A stretch of DNA of 64,000 bases from Pseudomonadota bacterium (GTDB lineage: Bacteria; Myxococcota; Myxococcia; Myxococcales; Myxococcaceae), in the NCBI GenBank assembly GCA_023426545.1, contig JAFAAN010000139.1, forward strand, positions 56,208 through 120,207, in the 5' to 3' direction. Under the pieces are notes generated by a model that saw only the letters and a program-made list of their open reading frames with translations, did no database searches and was not told the DNA's origin. A program made the translations under genes and the position numbers. Below are positions 53,886 to 62,811 of this stretch, in pieces (the stretch's first letter is position 1; every line of letters begins with the position of its first letter).

Positions 53886-56086
53886 GGAAGCCAGCCGACC
53901 GGGCCCAGGTGGACGCGGAGCTTCAGCGCGTCGTGGAGTTGCGGCATCCGGAGCCCCATTCCGTCCTCGGCCTCCACCCGGATGGAGATGGCGTGGTGAT
54001 TCGCGCCTTCCGTCCGGACGCCGTGGCCATCCATGTACTGCCGGAGTCGGGTGGCCGCATCGCGATGACGCACCGGCTGGGCGGCGTCTTCGAGGCCCGC
54101 CTCAACGGCAAGGACCAGGCGTTCAACTACCTGCTGGAGGTGGAGTACCCCGGCCAGCGCGTCTTCACGCTCCGCGACCCGTACAGCTTCCTTCCCACCC
54201 TGGGGGAGATGGACCTGTACTACGCCGGTGAGGGCCGCCATGAGCGCCTCTGGGAGCGAATGGGGGCGCACCTGTGCCACCACAACGGCGTCCGGGGGAC
54301 GGCCTTCGCGGTGTGGGCCCCCACCGCCGCGAGCGTATCCGTGGTGGGAGACTTCAACAGCTGGGACGGGCGCCTGCACGCGATGCGCCGCATGGGCGCG
54401 TCCGGCATCTGGGAGCTGTTCGTCCCCGAAGTGGGCGAAGGCGCGCGCTACAAGTTCGAGATCCGCCCCGGCCACGGCGGCCCCAACATCCTCAAGGCGG
54501 ACCCCTTCGCCTTCCGCACGGAGGCGCCCCCGGCCACCGCATCGGTGGTGCATGACCTGGCCCGCTACCAGTGGGGCGACGTGGCGTGGCTGGAGCAGCG
54601 CGCACGGCGCAAGGACGTCCACCACCAGCCGTGGAGCGTCTACGAGGTCCACCTGGGGAGCTGGCGCCGCGTGGTCGAGGACGGCGACCGGCCCATGACC
54701 TACCGGGAGCTGGCGCCCGCGCTGGCCGAGTACGTCAAGTACACCGGCTTCACGCACGTGGAGCTGCTGCCCGTGGCGGAGCACCCTTACGGAGGCTCCT
54801 GGGGCTACCAGGTGGGCGGCTACTACGCGCCCACCGCGCGCTTCGGCCACCCGGACGACCTGCGCTACTTCATCGACCACATGCACCAGGAAGGCATCGG
54901 AGTGCTCGTGGACTGGGTGCCCGGCCACTTCCCGCGCGACCTGCACGCGCTGGGGCAGTTCGACGGCACCGCGCTGTACGAGCACGCCGACCCGCGCCAG
55001 GGCTCGCAGCCGGACTGGGGCACGCTGGTCTTCAACTTCGGCCGCAACGAGGTCCGGAACTTCCTCATCGCCAACGCGCTGTTCTGGATCGAGGAGTACC
55101 ACGTCGATGGCCTGCGCGTGGACGCGGTGGCCTCGATGCTCTACCTCGACTACAGCCGCAAGCAGGGCGAGTGGATTCCCAACCGCTGGGGCGGCCGGGA
55201 GAACGAGGAGGCCATCCAGTTCCTGCGCGAGCTGAACGAGACGGTCCACCGCAAGCACCCGGGCGTCGTCGTCATCGCGGAGGAATCCACGGCCTGGCCC
55301 AAGGTCTCCGCGCCCGTGGCGGAAGGCGGCCTGGGCTTCGACTTCAAGTGGAACATGGGGTGGATGCACGACACGCTGTCGTACTTCTCCAAGGACCCCA
55401 TCTACCGGCAATACCACCACAACCAGCTCACCTTCGGTCTGCTGTATGCGTTCAGCGAGCAGTTCATGCTCCCGCTGAGCCACGACGAGGTGGTGCACGG
55501 CAAGGGCAGCCTGTACGGGCGCATGCCGGGCGACCCGTGGCAGAAGCGCGCCAACCTGCGCGCCCTCTTCGCCTGGATGTGGGCCCACCCGGGCAAGAAG
55601 CTCGTCTTCATGGGCGGCGAGTTCGGCCAGCCCGCGGAGTGGAACCACGACAAGAGCCTGGACTGGCACCTGACGCACGAGCCGGGACACCACGGCATCC
55701 TCAAGCTGATGGCGGACCTCAACCGCATCTACAAGGACATGCCCGCGCTTTACGACGCGGACGGCGAGCCCATGGGCTTCCAGTGGCTCCAGCCGGACTC
55801 GGCCGCATACAACGTCTTCGCCTTCGTGCGCCGGGCCCGCCAGCCGGGACGGCACGTGGTGTGTATCGCCAACCTGTCGCCGACGGTGCGAGAGAACTAC
55901 CGCGTGGGCTTCCCGCTCCAGGGCCGCTACGTGGAGCTGCTCAACACGGATGCGGAGATGTACGGCGGCTCGAACCTCGGCAACATGGGGCAGCTCCACA
56001 CCGAGCCCACGGGCTGGGACGGCCAGCCAGCGTCGGCCGCGCTCACCCTGCCTCCGTTGTCCGTCCTGTGGTTCACGCCCGGATGA
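53882..56086 (+). CDS. glgB: 1,4-alpha-glucan branching enzyme
   Basis: 734 residues. Makes alpha-1,6 branches in glycogen-like glucans. It has the CBM48 module (GVWAPTAASVSVVGDFNSWDG-like: FAVWAPTAASVSVVGDFNSWD), and the GH13 barrel with DGLRVDAVASMLYLD (Asp414), VIAEESTAWP (Glu467) and LSHDEVVHGKGSL. The GTG start at 53882 overlaps the maltokinase stop by four bases. It closes the GlgE-pathway operon; a perfect hairpin follows 23 nt after the stop. Confidence 0.97.
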   Translation: MRKPADRAQVDAELQRVVELRHPEPHSVLGLHPDGDGVVIRAFRPDAVAIHVLPESGGRIAMTHRLGGVFEARLNGKDQAFNYLLEVEYPGQRVFTLRDPYSFLPTLGEMDLYYAGEGRHERLWERMGAHLCHHNGVRGTAFAVWAPTAASVSVVGDFNSWDGRLHAMRRMGASGIWELFVPEVGEGARYKFEIRPGHGGPNILKADPFAFRTEAPPATASVVHDLARYQWGDVAWLEQRARRKDVHHQPWSVYEVHLGSWRRVVEDGDRPMTYRELAPALAEYVKYTGFTHVELLPVAEHPYGGSWGYQVGGYYAPTARFGHPDDLRYFIDHMHQEGIGVLVDWVPGHFPRDLHALGQFDGTALYEHADPRQGSQPDWGTLVFNFGRNEVRNFLIANALFWIEEYHVDGLRVDAVASMLYLDYSRKQGEWIPNRWGGRENEEAIQFLRELNETVHRKHPGVVVIAEESTAWPKVSAPVAEGGLGFDFKWNMGWMHDTLSYFSKDPIYRQYHHNQLTFGLLYAFSEQFMLPLSHDEVVHGKGSLYGRMPGDPWQKRANLRALFAWMWAHPGKKLVFMGGEFGQPAEWNHDKSLDWHLTHEPGHHGILKLMADLNRIYKDMPALYDADGEPMGFQWLQPDSAAYNVFAFVRRARQPGRHVVCIANLSPTVRENYRVGFPLQGRYVELLNTDAEMYGGSNLGNMGQLHTEPTGWDGQPASAALTLPPLSVLWFTPG

Positions 56087-56109
56087 CGTTCCCACGCGGG
56101 GCAATTACC

Positions 56110-56139
56110 ATGTCTGTGTTTCACTGAAAACACAGACAT
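56110..56139 (+). terminator. 12-bp hairpin after glgB
   Basis: A perfect 12-bp inverted repeat (56110-56121 and 56128-56139) with a 6-nt loop, 23 nt after the glgB stop. No T-run follows on the plus strand, so it is not a classical rho-independent terminator. It may still end or stabilise the operon transcript. The stem is AT-richer than the surrounding genome. Confidence 0.55.
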
Positions 56140-56219
56140 CCTCACCCGCAACCCAATCAAACACAAACAGATGACTGCCTTTGACCGCATATGCCCCGAA
56201 AAACCACTGATCATTCGAG

Positions 56220-56536
56220 CATGTAGGCATTGCCAATCCGATCAGACCTCACCTCCCCGGAGCTGAACACGCAAGCATGTAGGCAAGGGCTATTCGAGGG
56301 AGAGAAATCCACTGAACATCCAGACAGTGAGTCGCACCGGATCAGTCATCGCCCATTCACTGAACATTCTCTCAGTTGCCCGAGCGCATCGACCCACCCG
56401 AAAAACCCCTACAGGTTTGTTCAGGTCCATGTTCAGGGCGCGACAGGATGGCCGGCCCACACCTGACGCTTCGTTCATGTAGGCATCGAATGTCTAAGGC
56501 TCGAAGGCTTTGCCTGATAGTCCGTTCATGTAGGCA
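56220..56536 (+). repeat. four copies of CATGTAGGCA
   Basis: Copies start at 56220, 56276, 56476 and 56527. Copies 1 and 4 extend to CATGTAGGCATTGCC; copies 3 and 4 share CGTTCATGTAGGCAT. They form two pairs with 46-nt and 41-nt spacers. Sequence between copies is not conserved, so it is not a CRISPR array. The role is unknown; a regulator binding site or the residue of a repeat family is possible. Confidence 0.75.
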
Positions 56537-56698
56537 TTGCCCTCCCCTGCTCATGCCCCGCGGCCCGGCTGGAAGGCGCCCGTTGGCGTCTCGCACGCCC
56601 GCTGGCCGACGGAGCATCAGGTGGGCGTCTCGCGGCGCTTGCTCCCCCCTCCTCTGATTCCCAGCGTAGCCATGGCTGGAACATCAGGAGGCTGGGCG

Positions 56699-56905
56699 AT
56701 GAAGAAGAAGATCACCGAAGGGTACGGAGGGACGAGCGAGCAGCGCCAGCGCCACCTCCAGAACGACAACTTCTCCGAGCGTGCGCCGGAGACTCCGGAG
56801 GAAGTGGAGGCGGCCCGCAGCTCGCCAGACAAGGACGGACGTGAGATCACCATCCACCCGCTCGACTCCGAGGACTCGGACGACCTCTGGCACGGCAAGC
56901 CGTGA
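56699..56905 (+). CDS. small hydrophilic protein
   Basis: 68 residues. AGGAGG lies 7 nt before the ATG, which fixes the start. The sequence is charged and probably disordered (KKKITEGYGG, ERAPETPEEVEAAR, HPLDSEDSDDLWHG). No family is recognised. It is preceded by the repeat-bearing AT-rich region and followed by a small minus-strand gene. Confidence 0.65.
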   Translation: MKKKITEGYGGTSEQRQRHLQNDNFSERAPETPEEVEAARSSPDKDGREITIHPLDSEDSDDLWHGKP

Positions 56906-56932
56906 GCCGTACCGCCCGGCCTCACCCCGCTG

Positions 56933-57028
56933 TCAGCGGCTGAAGAGGAAGTAGAGCACGGCGCTCAGCGCGATGGAGATCAGGATGCTGCCGATGCAGC
57001 CGAGCCGGCTCGAAAAGAAGAAGAACAT
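56933..57028 (-). CDS. 31-aa single-span membrane miniprotein
   Basis: Starts MFFFFSSRLGCIGSILISIA and ends YFLFSR: an aromatic start, a short polar turn with a cysteine, and one membrane helix. Very small proteins of this design are seen in several bacterial groups but seldom annotated. No clear Shine-Dalgarno sequence is seen. It lies between a plus-strand gene and the GGCT-like gene, which is also on the minus strand. Confidence 0.45.
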   Translation of the reverse strand: MFFFFSSRLGCIGSILISIALSAVLYFLFSR

Positions 57029-57118
57029 GGACGCAGCCCAAGCTGCGCACTCCTGGCGCGAAGGGAAGCCGGGAGCGCGAAGCGCCGCCCACGGCTGAAG
57101 GGCGGTGGACGAGGGCGC

Positions 57119-57640
57119 CTACTCGCCGCGCTTCAGGCGCTCCACGTATTCGGAAGGCAGGCCCGCGGCCTGAGCGCCACGCACCAGCGCATCCACGAAA
57201 CGCGCGCTGATGGGCCCCTCGGCCGCCACGCGCCGGGGATTGGTGACGAAGGCCGTGGCCTCGAGCTCCTGCCCGTCCACCCGGACGCGCACCGGCCGCT
57301 CCACGCACATGCTCGTCACGAAGCCTTCCTTGTGCTGGATGATGGGCCAGTCCTGGCCGCGAATCTCGAACAGGCGGCCATACACCTTCTGCCCCGCGGC
57401 ATCCGTCAGTCCCGCGACACGCCCGCCCCACCAACGGGACGGGAAGTCATAGACGAGGTCCACGTCCAGCGCCTCGGCCAGCCGCCCCTCGGGCAGCTCG
57501 AAGAAGTCGTAGCCGTGCTGCGAACGCCACTCCTCGAACGCGGCCCGGTCCAGGATGGTCGAGTACGCGAAGTACAGGCGAGTGGCCGACGGGTCCGCGC
57601 CCGCGCGCGCCTTCATCACCTGGTCATAGTGCGAATCCAT
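57119..57640 (-). CDS. gamma-glutamylcyclotransferase-like protein
   Basis: 173 residues of the GGCT/AIG2 type. RLYFAYSTIL matches the family's YGSxL substrate loop (here AYSTI), and VYGRLFEIRGQDWPIIQHKEGF the central strand with the active-site glutamate region. Members release 5-oxoproline from gamma-glutamyl compounds or have unknown substrates. It is 18 nt after the GbsR-type regulator gene and likely in the same operon. Confidence 0.78.
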   Translation of the reverse strand: MDSHYDQVMKARAGADPSATRLYFAYSTILDRAAFEEWRSQHGYDFFELPEGRLAEALDVDLVYDFPSRWWGGRVAGLTDAAGQKVYGRLFEIRGQDWPIIQHKEGFVTSMCVERPVRVRVDGQELEATAFVTNPRRVAAEGPISARFVDALVRGAQAAGLPSEYVERLKRGE

Positions 57641-57658
57641 GTCCGCCCCCTTCTTCGG

Positions 57659-58255
57659 CTACTTCGAGCCCCGGCGAGAGCCCGAGGGGTCGTCCCGGAA
57701 GACGGACAGCACCCCCGAGACGTCCAGCCGCGACGTCTTGATGAACAGCCGAAGCGCGCGCTCCACGTGCTCGGCCAGCGTCGCCATCTTCTCCAGGCGC
57801 TGGAGCCGCTCGCGCGGCAGCTCCTCGTGGGCCTCGGCCAGCCGCCGGGCCTCCGCGAGGTCGGCGCGGATTCGCGCGACGAAGCCTGCTTCGCGCTCCT
57901 CGATGACGTGCGTCACCATCCGCACCAGGTCGTTCTCGGCGCCATAGCGCCACACCGTGTCCTGGGGGAGCCGGACGCGCTGGACGACGCCCCAGCGCTC
58001 CAGGTCGCGGAGCAGCATGGAGACACCGCCCTTCGACAGGTCCAGCTCGCGCTCGATCTCTCCCGCGGTCAGCGGCTCACCGCGCAGGTATAGCAAGGCC
58101 CACACACGGCCCTGGTTGCGCTTGAACCCCCAGAACTCGATGACGTTTCCCACCGCATCCACCGCGATGGCTTCCCAGGGCGCCAGCCGGCCTTCCGTCG
58201 CTGGCGCCTCCGAGGCAGGGCTCCCGGGTCCCCCCGTCCACAGGTAGCCCTTCAT
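57659..58255 (-). CDS. GbsR/MarR-type transcriptional regulator
   Basis: 198 residues. The winged helix reads LYLRGEPLTAGEIERELDLSKGGVSMLLRDLERWGVVQRVR, the GbsR family pattern (MarR superfamily). The C-terminal half is helical (VTHVIEEREAGFVARIRADLAEARRLAEAHEELPRERLQRL), as in dimeric members. Its ATG overlaps the polyprenyl synthase stop (ATGA), so it lies in that operon. The palindrome GTTCAAG-N4-CTTGAAC upstream of the operon is a candidate autoregulatory operator. Confidence 0.87.
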   Translation of the reverse strand: MKGYLWTGGPGSPASEAPATEGRLAPWEAIAVDAVGNVIEFWGFKRNQGRVWALLYLRGEPLTAGEIERELDLSKGGVSMLLRDLERWGVVQRVRLPQDTVWRYGAENDLVRMVTHVIEEREAGFVARIRADLAEARRLAEAHEELPRERLQRLEKMATLAEHVERALRLFIKTSRLDVSGVLSVFRDDPSGSRRGSK

Positions 58256-59250
58256 GCAGCGCGCCCCTGGACTTGCTCGGCGATGCCAGCGGACAGCCGC
58301 CGCGCCCAGCTCACCAGCTCCGCGCCCGCGGGCTCCGCGGCGAAGTGGCCCAGCTTGTCGAGCGCGGCGTCGATCTCCACGTTCATGCGCTCCATGGACG
58401 CGTCCACCGCGCCCGTGGCCTCGATGGCCGCGCCAATCTCCTTCGTGCGCTCGGGCGTGATGGCGGAGAACGCCCAGGCGTCCTTCAGCTTGCGGCGCAG
58501 CGACTCATCCTTGGCCACCGCCAGGAGAATGGGCATGGACGGCGTGCGTGAGTGCACGTCCGCGTAGCGGGGCTTGCCCACGTCCGTGCCCAGGATGTCC
58601 CGGATGTCGTCGGCGATCTGGAACGCCACGCCCAGGTGCCGGCCGAAGCCATCGAAGCGCTCCACCGCCTCCGGGTGGTCCGCCAGCGTCGCCGCCGCGT
58701 TGCCGCACCAGCCGAAGAGCGAGCCCGTCTTGCCCTCGGCGATGAAGCGCAGCCGGTTGAGCGGCAGGTCCAGGTCGCCGCGGGCCTCCACCTCGGCGAT
58801 GGCGGCGCGGGTCATCTCCGCCACGACGGACAGGGCGCTGCGTGTCAGCCGAGCGTCCAGCAAGGACAGCCGGTGCAGGCCCGTGGACAGGATGAGGTCA
58901 CCGCTCATCACCGCGACGATGTTGCCCCAGCGCGCGTTCACCGTGGGCCGGCCGCGCCGGAACATCCCCGCGTCCACCACGTCGTCGTGCAGCAAGCTGG
59001 CCGAGTGGATGAGCTCCGCGGCCACCGCCACGTCCACCAGCTGCTCCGCCGCAACGCCCACCGCGCTGCCGAACAGCCGCGTCAGCATGGGGCGCGCACG
59101 CTTGCTCCCGCTGCCCAGACAGAGATGACGGGCGGCTTCCATCAGCGTGTCACCCTTCACGCCCGGACCGGCATCGCCATCCACCAGGGTGCTGCCAAGC
59201 CGCTCCTCCACCGCCCCCAGAAAGTCCGTCAGCTCCCGAGCCAAGTCCAT
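58252..59250 (-). CDS. polyprenyl diphosphate synthase
   Basis: 332 residues. The first aspartate-rich motif is LLHDDVVDAGMFRRG (DDxxD), the second is QIADDIRDILG (DDxxD), with GSGSKRARP as the usual binding loop. Chain-length specificity cannot be judged safely. It adds isopentenyl units for carriers or quinones. AGGAG lies 8 nt before the ATG at 59250. It is the first gene of an operon with a GbsR-type regulator and a GGCT-like gene. Confidence 0.92.
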   Translation of the reverse strand: MDLARELTDFLGAVEERLGSTLVDGDAGPGVKGDTLMEAARHLCLGSGSKRARPMLTRLFGSAVGVAAEQLVDVAVAAELIHSASLLHDDVVDAGMFRRGRPTVNARWGNIVAVMSGDLILSTGLHRLSLLDARLTRSALSVVAEMTRAAIAEVEARGDLDLPLNRLRFIAEGKTGSLFGWCGNAAATLADHPEAVERFDGFGRHLGVAFQIADDIRDILGTDVGKPRYADVHSRTPSMPILLAVAKDESLRRKLKDAWAFSAITPERTKEIGAAIEATGAVDASMERMNVEIDAALDKLGHFAAEPAGAELVSWARRLSAGIAEQVQGRAA

Positions 59251-59276
59251 GTGCCGTCTCCTCGTTCGTTCATATA

Positions 59277-59294
59277 GTTCAAGACCGCTTGAAC
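59277..59294 (-). promoter_or_regulatory. palindromic operator upstream of the polyprenyl synthase operon
   Basis: A perfect 7-bp inverted repeat GTTCAAG-ACCG-CTTGAAC, 27 to 44 nt before the ATG at 59250. It overlaps the probable promoter of the operon that encodes a MarR-superfamily regulator as its second gene, which is a typical autoregulation layout. No other copy is noticed nearby. Confidence 0.6.
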
Positions 59295-59451
59295 TGCACC
59301 TGATTCCAGCGCTGCCCAGCAGCCAGGCACACGCCACCTGCCGGGGATGTGGGACATGGGGCCTCCTCCGCTCGGAGGGCGGCCGGGCGTCCTGGGGCCC
59401 CCAGGGGGTGGATTGAGGGGCCCGGCGGGGCGTGCGACAGGTAGCGCCCCC

Positions 59452-60936
59452 GTGACTCTCGCAGCGCTCCGCCGGCAGTTCCTCCGCAGCCTCGCCTCCC
59501 TTGCCTCCGCGGTTCCGCTGTTCCGGCCAGGCGCGTCGTTGCCCGGCTCGTCCGCGCCGCTACTCGGGGCTCCCCCGGCGAATGGACCAGGCCCCGGCGG
59601 AAGCGGAGCGCACGGCCGGCTGCGCCAGACGCTGGGGCTCTCCGTGGTCGAGGGCATGGTCGCGGAGGTCTTCACCGCGTGTGCCGGCGCGACCGTGCTC
59701 ACCGCGTGGGCCATCGCCTTGGAGCTGGGCCCCTTCCTGGTGGGCGTGATGACGGCGCTGCCCTTCTTCGCGCAGTTCGTCCAGTTCCCCGCGGCCTGGC
59801 TGACGGGCCAGCTCGGACACCGGCGGGTGGCGCTCACCGCGGTGTGTCTGTCGCGCGTCGTGATGTTCCCCCTCGCCGTGCTGCCCTGGCTGGGATTGCC
59901 CTTCGAGCACCAGCAGCGGCTCCTGTTGCTGGTCGCGGGCCTCTCCGCCGCCCTGAGCGTGGTGGGCAACAACGCGTGGGTGGCGTGGATGGGCGAGCTG
60001 GTGCCGCGGCCCATCCGAGGCCGCTTCTTCGGAAGACGGACCGCCTTGACGACGCTGGCGGGCACGCTGTCCTCATTGGGCGCGGGCCTGCTGATGGACC
60101 GGCTGCGCCCGGCCACCGGCGTGGGCGTGGCGCTGCCGATGCTCGCGCTGAGCGCCTGCGTGCTGGGCATCGTCACCACCCTGTTGATGGCAGCGCAGCA
60201 CGACCCGGCCCCACCGGGAAGCACGCCGCCCCTGGAGCCGAGAGGCGCGCTGCTGCCGTTCAAGGATGCGAGCGCGCGCCGCGTGCTGGCCTATCAGGTG
60301 GCCTGGAACGCGGCGGTGGGCGTATCCGCCCCCTTCTTCGCGCTGCACAGCCTCCAGAACCTCGAGATGACCTTCGTCATCATGGCGCTGCATGCCGCCG
60401 CGGTGGCGGGGGTGCGCGTCCTCGCGGCGCCGCTCTGGGGCCGCGCGATTGACCGCTGCGGTGCCCAGCCGGTCTTGATGGCGTGCTCCCTGGGCATTGG
60501 CGTCATCCCCGCCCTATGGCTGCTGCCCTCCGCGGGCAGGCTCTGGCCGCTGCTGTTCGACGTCCTCCTCGCCGGCGCGCTCTGGAGCGGCCACGCGCTG
60601 GCCATCTTCGAGCTGCCGCTCGCCGTCGCCCCACGGAAGAACCGTCCCTTCTATCTCGCCGCCTTCGCCACCGCGGGCGGACTGGCCTATGCCGCCGCGG
60701 CGGCGCTGGGAGGCGCCATCGCCGCCGCGCTGCCCGCAAGCTTCACCCTGGGGGGCCACGCCTGGGTCAACCTGCACGTCCTCTTCGTGCTCTCCGCGGT
60801 GGCCCGCCTCGGCGCCGCACTGCTCGCGGCGCGCATCCCCGAGCCCGGCGCCCGGCCAGCGCACTCCGTGGCCGTACTCCTGGAGCGGCTGATGCCCCGG
60901 CCAATCACTGCTCACCGCACCGCGTCGGGCAAGTGA
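59452..60936 (+). CDS. MFS transporter
   Basis: About 494 residues with around 12 hydrophobic segments, for example VMTALPFFAQFVQFPAAWLTG, AALSVVGNNAWVAWMGELVPR and PLLFDVLLAGALWSGHALAIF. The conserved loop between helices 2 and 3 reads GQLGHRRVALTAV. The middle loop is polar, as in two six-helix bundles. The substrate is unknown. GTG at 59452 is used; a longer frame from ATG at 59347 adds a Gly/Pro-rich stretch that looks non-coding. It is divergent from the polyprenyl synthase operon. Confidence 0.86.
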   Translation: MTLAALRRQFLRSLASLASAVPLFRPGASLPGSSAPLLGAPPANGPGPGGSGAHGRLRQTLGLSVVEGMVAEVFTACAGATVLTAWAIALELGPFLVGVMTALPFFAQFVQFPAAWLTGQLGHRRVALTAVCLSRVVMFPLAVLPWLGLPFEHQQRLLLLVAGLSAALSVVGNNAWVAWMGELVPRPIRGRFFGRRTALTTLAGTLSSLGAGLLMDRLRPATGVGVALPMLALSACVLGIVTTLLMAAQHDPAPPGSTPPLEPRGALLPFKDASARRVLAYQVAWNAAVGVSAPFFALHSLQNLEMTFVIMALHAAAVAGVRVLAAPLWGRAIDRCGAQPVLMACSLGIGVIPALWLLPSAGRLWPLLFDVLLAGALWSGHALAIFELPLAVAPRKNRPFYLAAFATAGGLAYAAAAALGGAIAAALPASFTLGGHAWVNLHVLFVLSAVARLGAALLAARIPEPGARPAHSVAVLLERLMPRPITAHRTASGK

Positions 60937-61118
60937 CCGATTTCAATCACAACAGCAACACTGCTTGTCGTGCCACGGGACTGCGCAATTCCTTCGCACA
61001 TAGACAGATATTTCCAGGATAGTTAGCGATTTGCCATTTTCACTCAAAGTGTGTTTTCTGCCGCGCCAGCACCGCTTCCCCCAGAGGGAGCGGTCAACCC
61101 GCAGTGCAGGAGCACGCC

Positions 61119-62811
61119 ATGTCCTCAGGTCCTTATCGAAGGCGCCTTTTTCATGCGGTGTTTCTCATGGGAACCCTGTCGGGTTCTGCGGCAATGGCAG
61201 TCAAATCGGAGCACGAGGGCGCTCGCAATTACGACGCGCGTGACGCCTACAACGCGCAGGCCCGGTTCAGCCTCTCCTCCGCGCAGGTGGCCAGTCAGGC
61301 CGCGCTGCGCCAGGCCGTGCCCGAGCTCCGGGTGGAACTCGACGGGTCCAACGGCCTGGTCCGCTCGCTGACGAATCCGGTAGGCGCCCTGTCTGGCCCG
61401 AGCAGCGGAGATCCGCTGGCCATCGGTCTGGACTTCGTCCAGAAGCACCGGGACGCGTTCGGGCTGGGCCTGAGCGACTTCGCGAACCTCGAGGTGACGG
61501 ACCGTGTCTATTCGAAGGTGAGTGGCATCACCAACCTGTACCTGCGCCAGACGTACCGGGGCCTGCCCGTCTACAACGCGCAGCTCCAGCTCAACGTGGA
61601 CCGGGATGGGCGCGTGCTCAGCGTACACAGCGACTTCCTCCCCGCGCTGGAGTCATCCATCGCCGGCGCCACGCCGCGCCTGAGCGCCGCCGAGGCGGTG
61701 GCCGGCATCGCGAGGCACCTGGGCGTCCGGCTCACCGCGGCGCCCCAGGCCCTGAAGGCGGAGCCGGGCGTTCGCCAGCGCACGCGCGTGGCGGTGGAGG
61801 GCCTGTCCACCGAGCCCATCGACGCGGAGCTGGCGGTCCTGCCGATCCGCCAGGGTCAGGCGCGGCTGGTCTGGCGCTTCCAGGTCCACACGCTCGACAG
61901 CGAGCATGCCTACGACGTGACGGTGGACGCGCAGACGGGCGAGGTCTGGACGCGCTTCGACTGGGTGGCCGCGGATACCTACCGCGTCTATCCCATGCCG
62001 GTGGAGAGCCCCAATCACACCGCGCCGTTCCCGCTGCCGCCAGCGGATGGCCGGGTGTACGTCGACAACCCCGCCAACGCCACGGCCTCACCCTACGGCT
62101 GGCACGACACCAACGGCATCGCTGGAGCCGAGTACACCATTCCGCGCGGCAACAACGTCCACGCCTACGAGGACTCCAACAACGACGGCCTGCCGCCCGC
62201 CACACAGCCCAACTGCGGCGCGTCGCTCAACTGCGACTTCCCCATCAACCTCACCGGCGCGCCCTCCACGTACATCCCCGCCGCCGTCACGAACCTCTTC
62301 TACTGGAACAACATCATCCACGACGTCCACTACCAGTACGGCTTCGATGAGGTGTCCGGCAACTTCCAGGTGAACAACTACGGCCGGGGTGGCGTTGGCA
62401 ACGACGACGTGCGCGCCGAGGCGCAGGACGGCGGCGGAATGAACAACGCCAACTTCCTCACCCTGCCGGACGGCCAGCGGCCGCGCATGCAGATGTACAT
62501 CTGGAACACGTCGACGCCGAACCGGGATGGAGACCTGGACGCCGGCATCATCGTCCATGAGTACGGACACGGCATCTCCAACCGCCTGGTGGGCGGCCCC
62601 AGCAACGTGTCGTGCCTGGCCAACCGCCAGCAACCGGGCGAAGGCATCAGCGACTTCCTGTCGCTCTTCTACACCGCGCGCCCGACGGACACCGGTCCGC
62701 AGGGCCGTGGCGTGGGCACCTACGCGCTGAACCAACTCCCCAACGGCCCGGGCATCCGCGCGCAGCAATACAGCACCAACCCCTCCATCAACACCTGGAC
62801 CTATCAGGCTG
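61119..62811 (+). pseudogene. M36 (fungalysin) metalloprotease, truncated by IS insertion
   Basis: About 564 residues of native sequence remain. A signal peptide leads to an FTP/PepSY-like propeptide (GLDFVQKHRDAFGLGLSDFANL, SDFLPAL), then the M36 catalytic domain with the zinc motif HEYGHGISNRL (H480-H484) and the third-ligand region PGEGISDF. It stops abruptly after INTWTYQ, where the insertion sequence begins; in intact members the catalytic domain continues for another 150 or more residues. AGGAG before the ATG at 61119 fixes the start. Frame continues 39 codons into the IS before a stop at 62927. Confidence 0.85.

Larger units (their letters stand above)
56087..56698. other. gene-free AT-richer region with repeats
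   Basis: About 610 nt between glgB and the next gene. It has visibly more A and T than its surroundings up to about 56500. It holds a hairpin just after glgB and four copies of CATGTAGGCA. Short open frames are present on both strands, but none has a ribosome binding site or normal myxobacterial codon use. It could hold a small RNA or be a remnant of a mobile element. Confidence 0.6.

Noticed and set aside
56220..56536. Short repeats that might be a CRISPR array
   Set aside because: Only four copies of 10-15 nt, uneven spacing (46, 190 and 41 nt) and no cas gene nearby.
56372..56617. Minus-strand frame that repeats CLHER
   Set aside because: The repetition comes only from the CATGTAGGCA DNA repeat; no ribosome binding site and no protein-like composition.
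59347..59451. N-terminal extension of the MFS transporter
   Set aside because: Gly/Pro-rich and without a membrane segment or ribosome binding site; the GTG at 59452 fits better.
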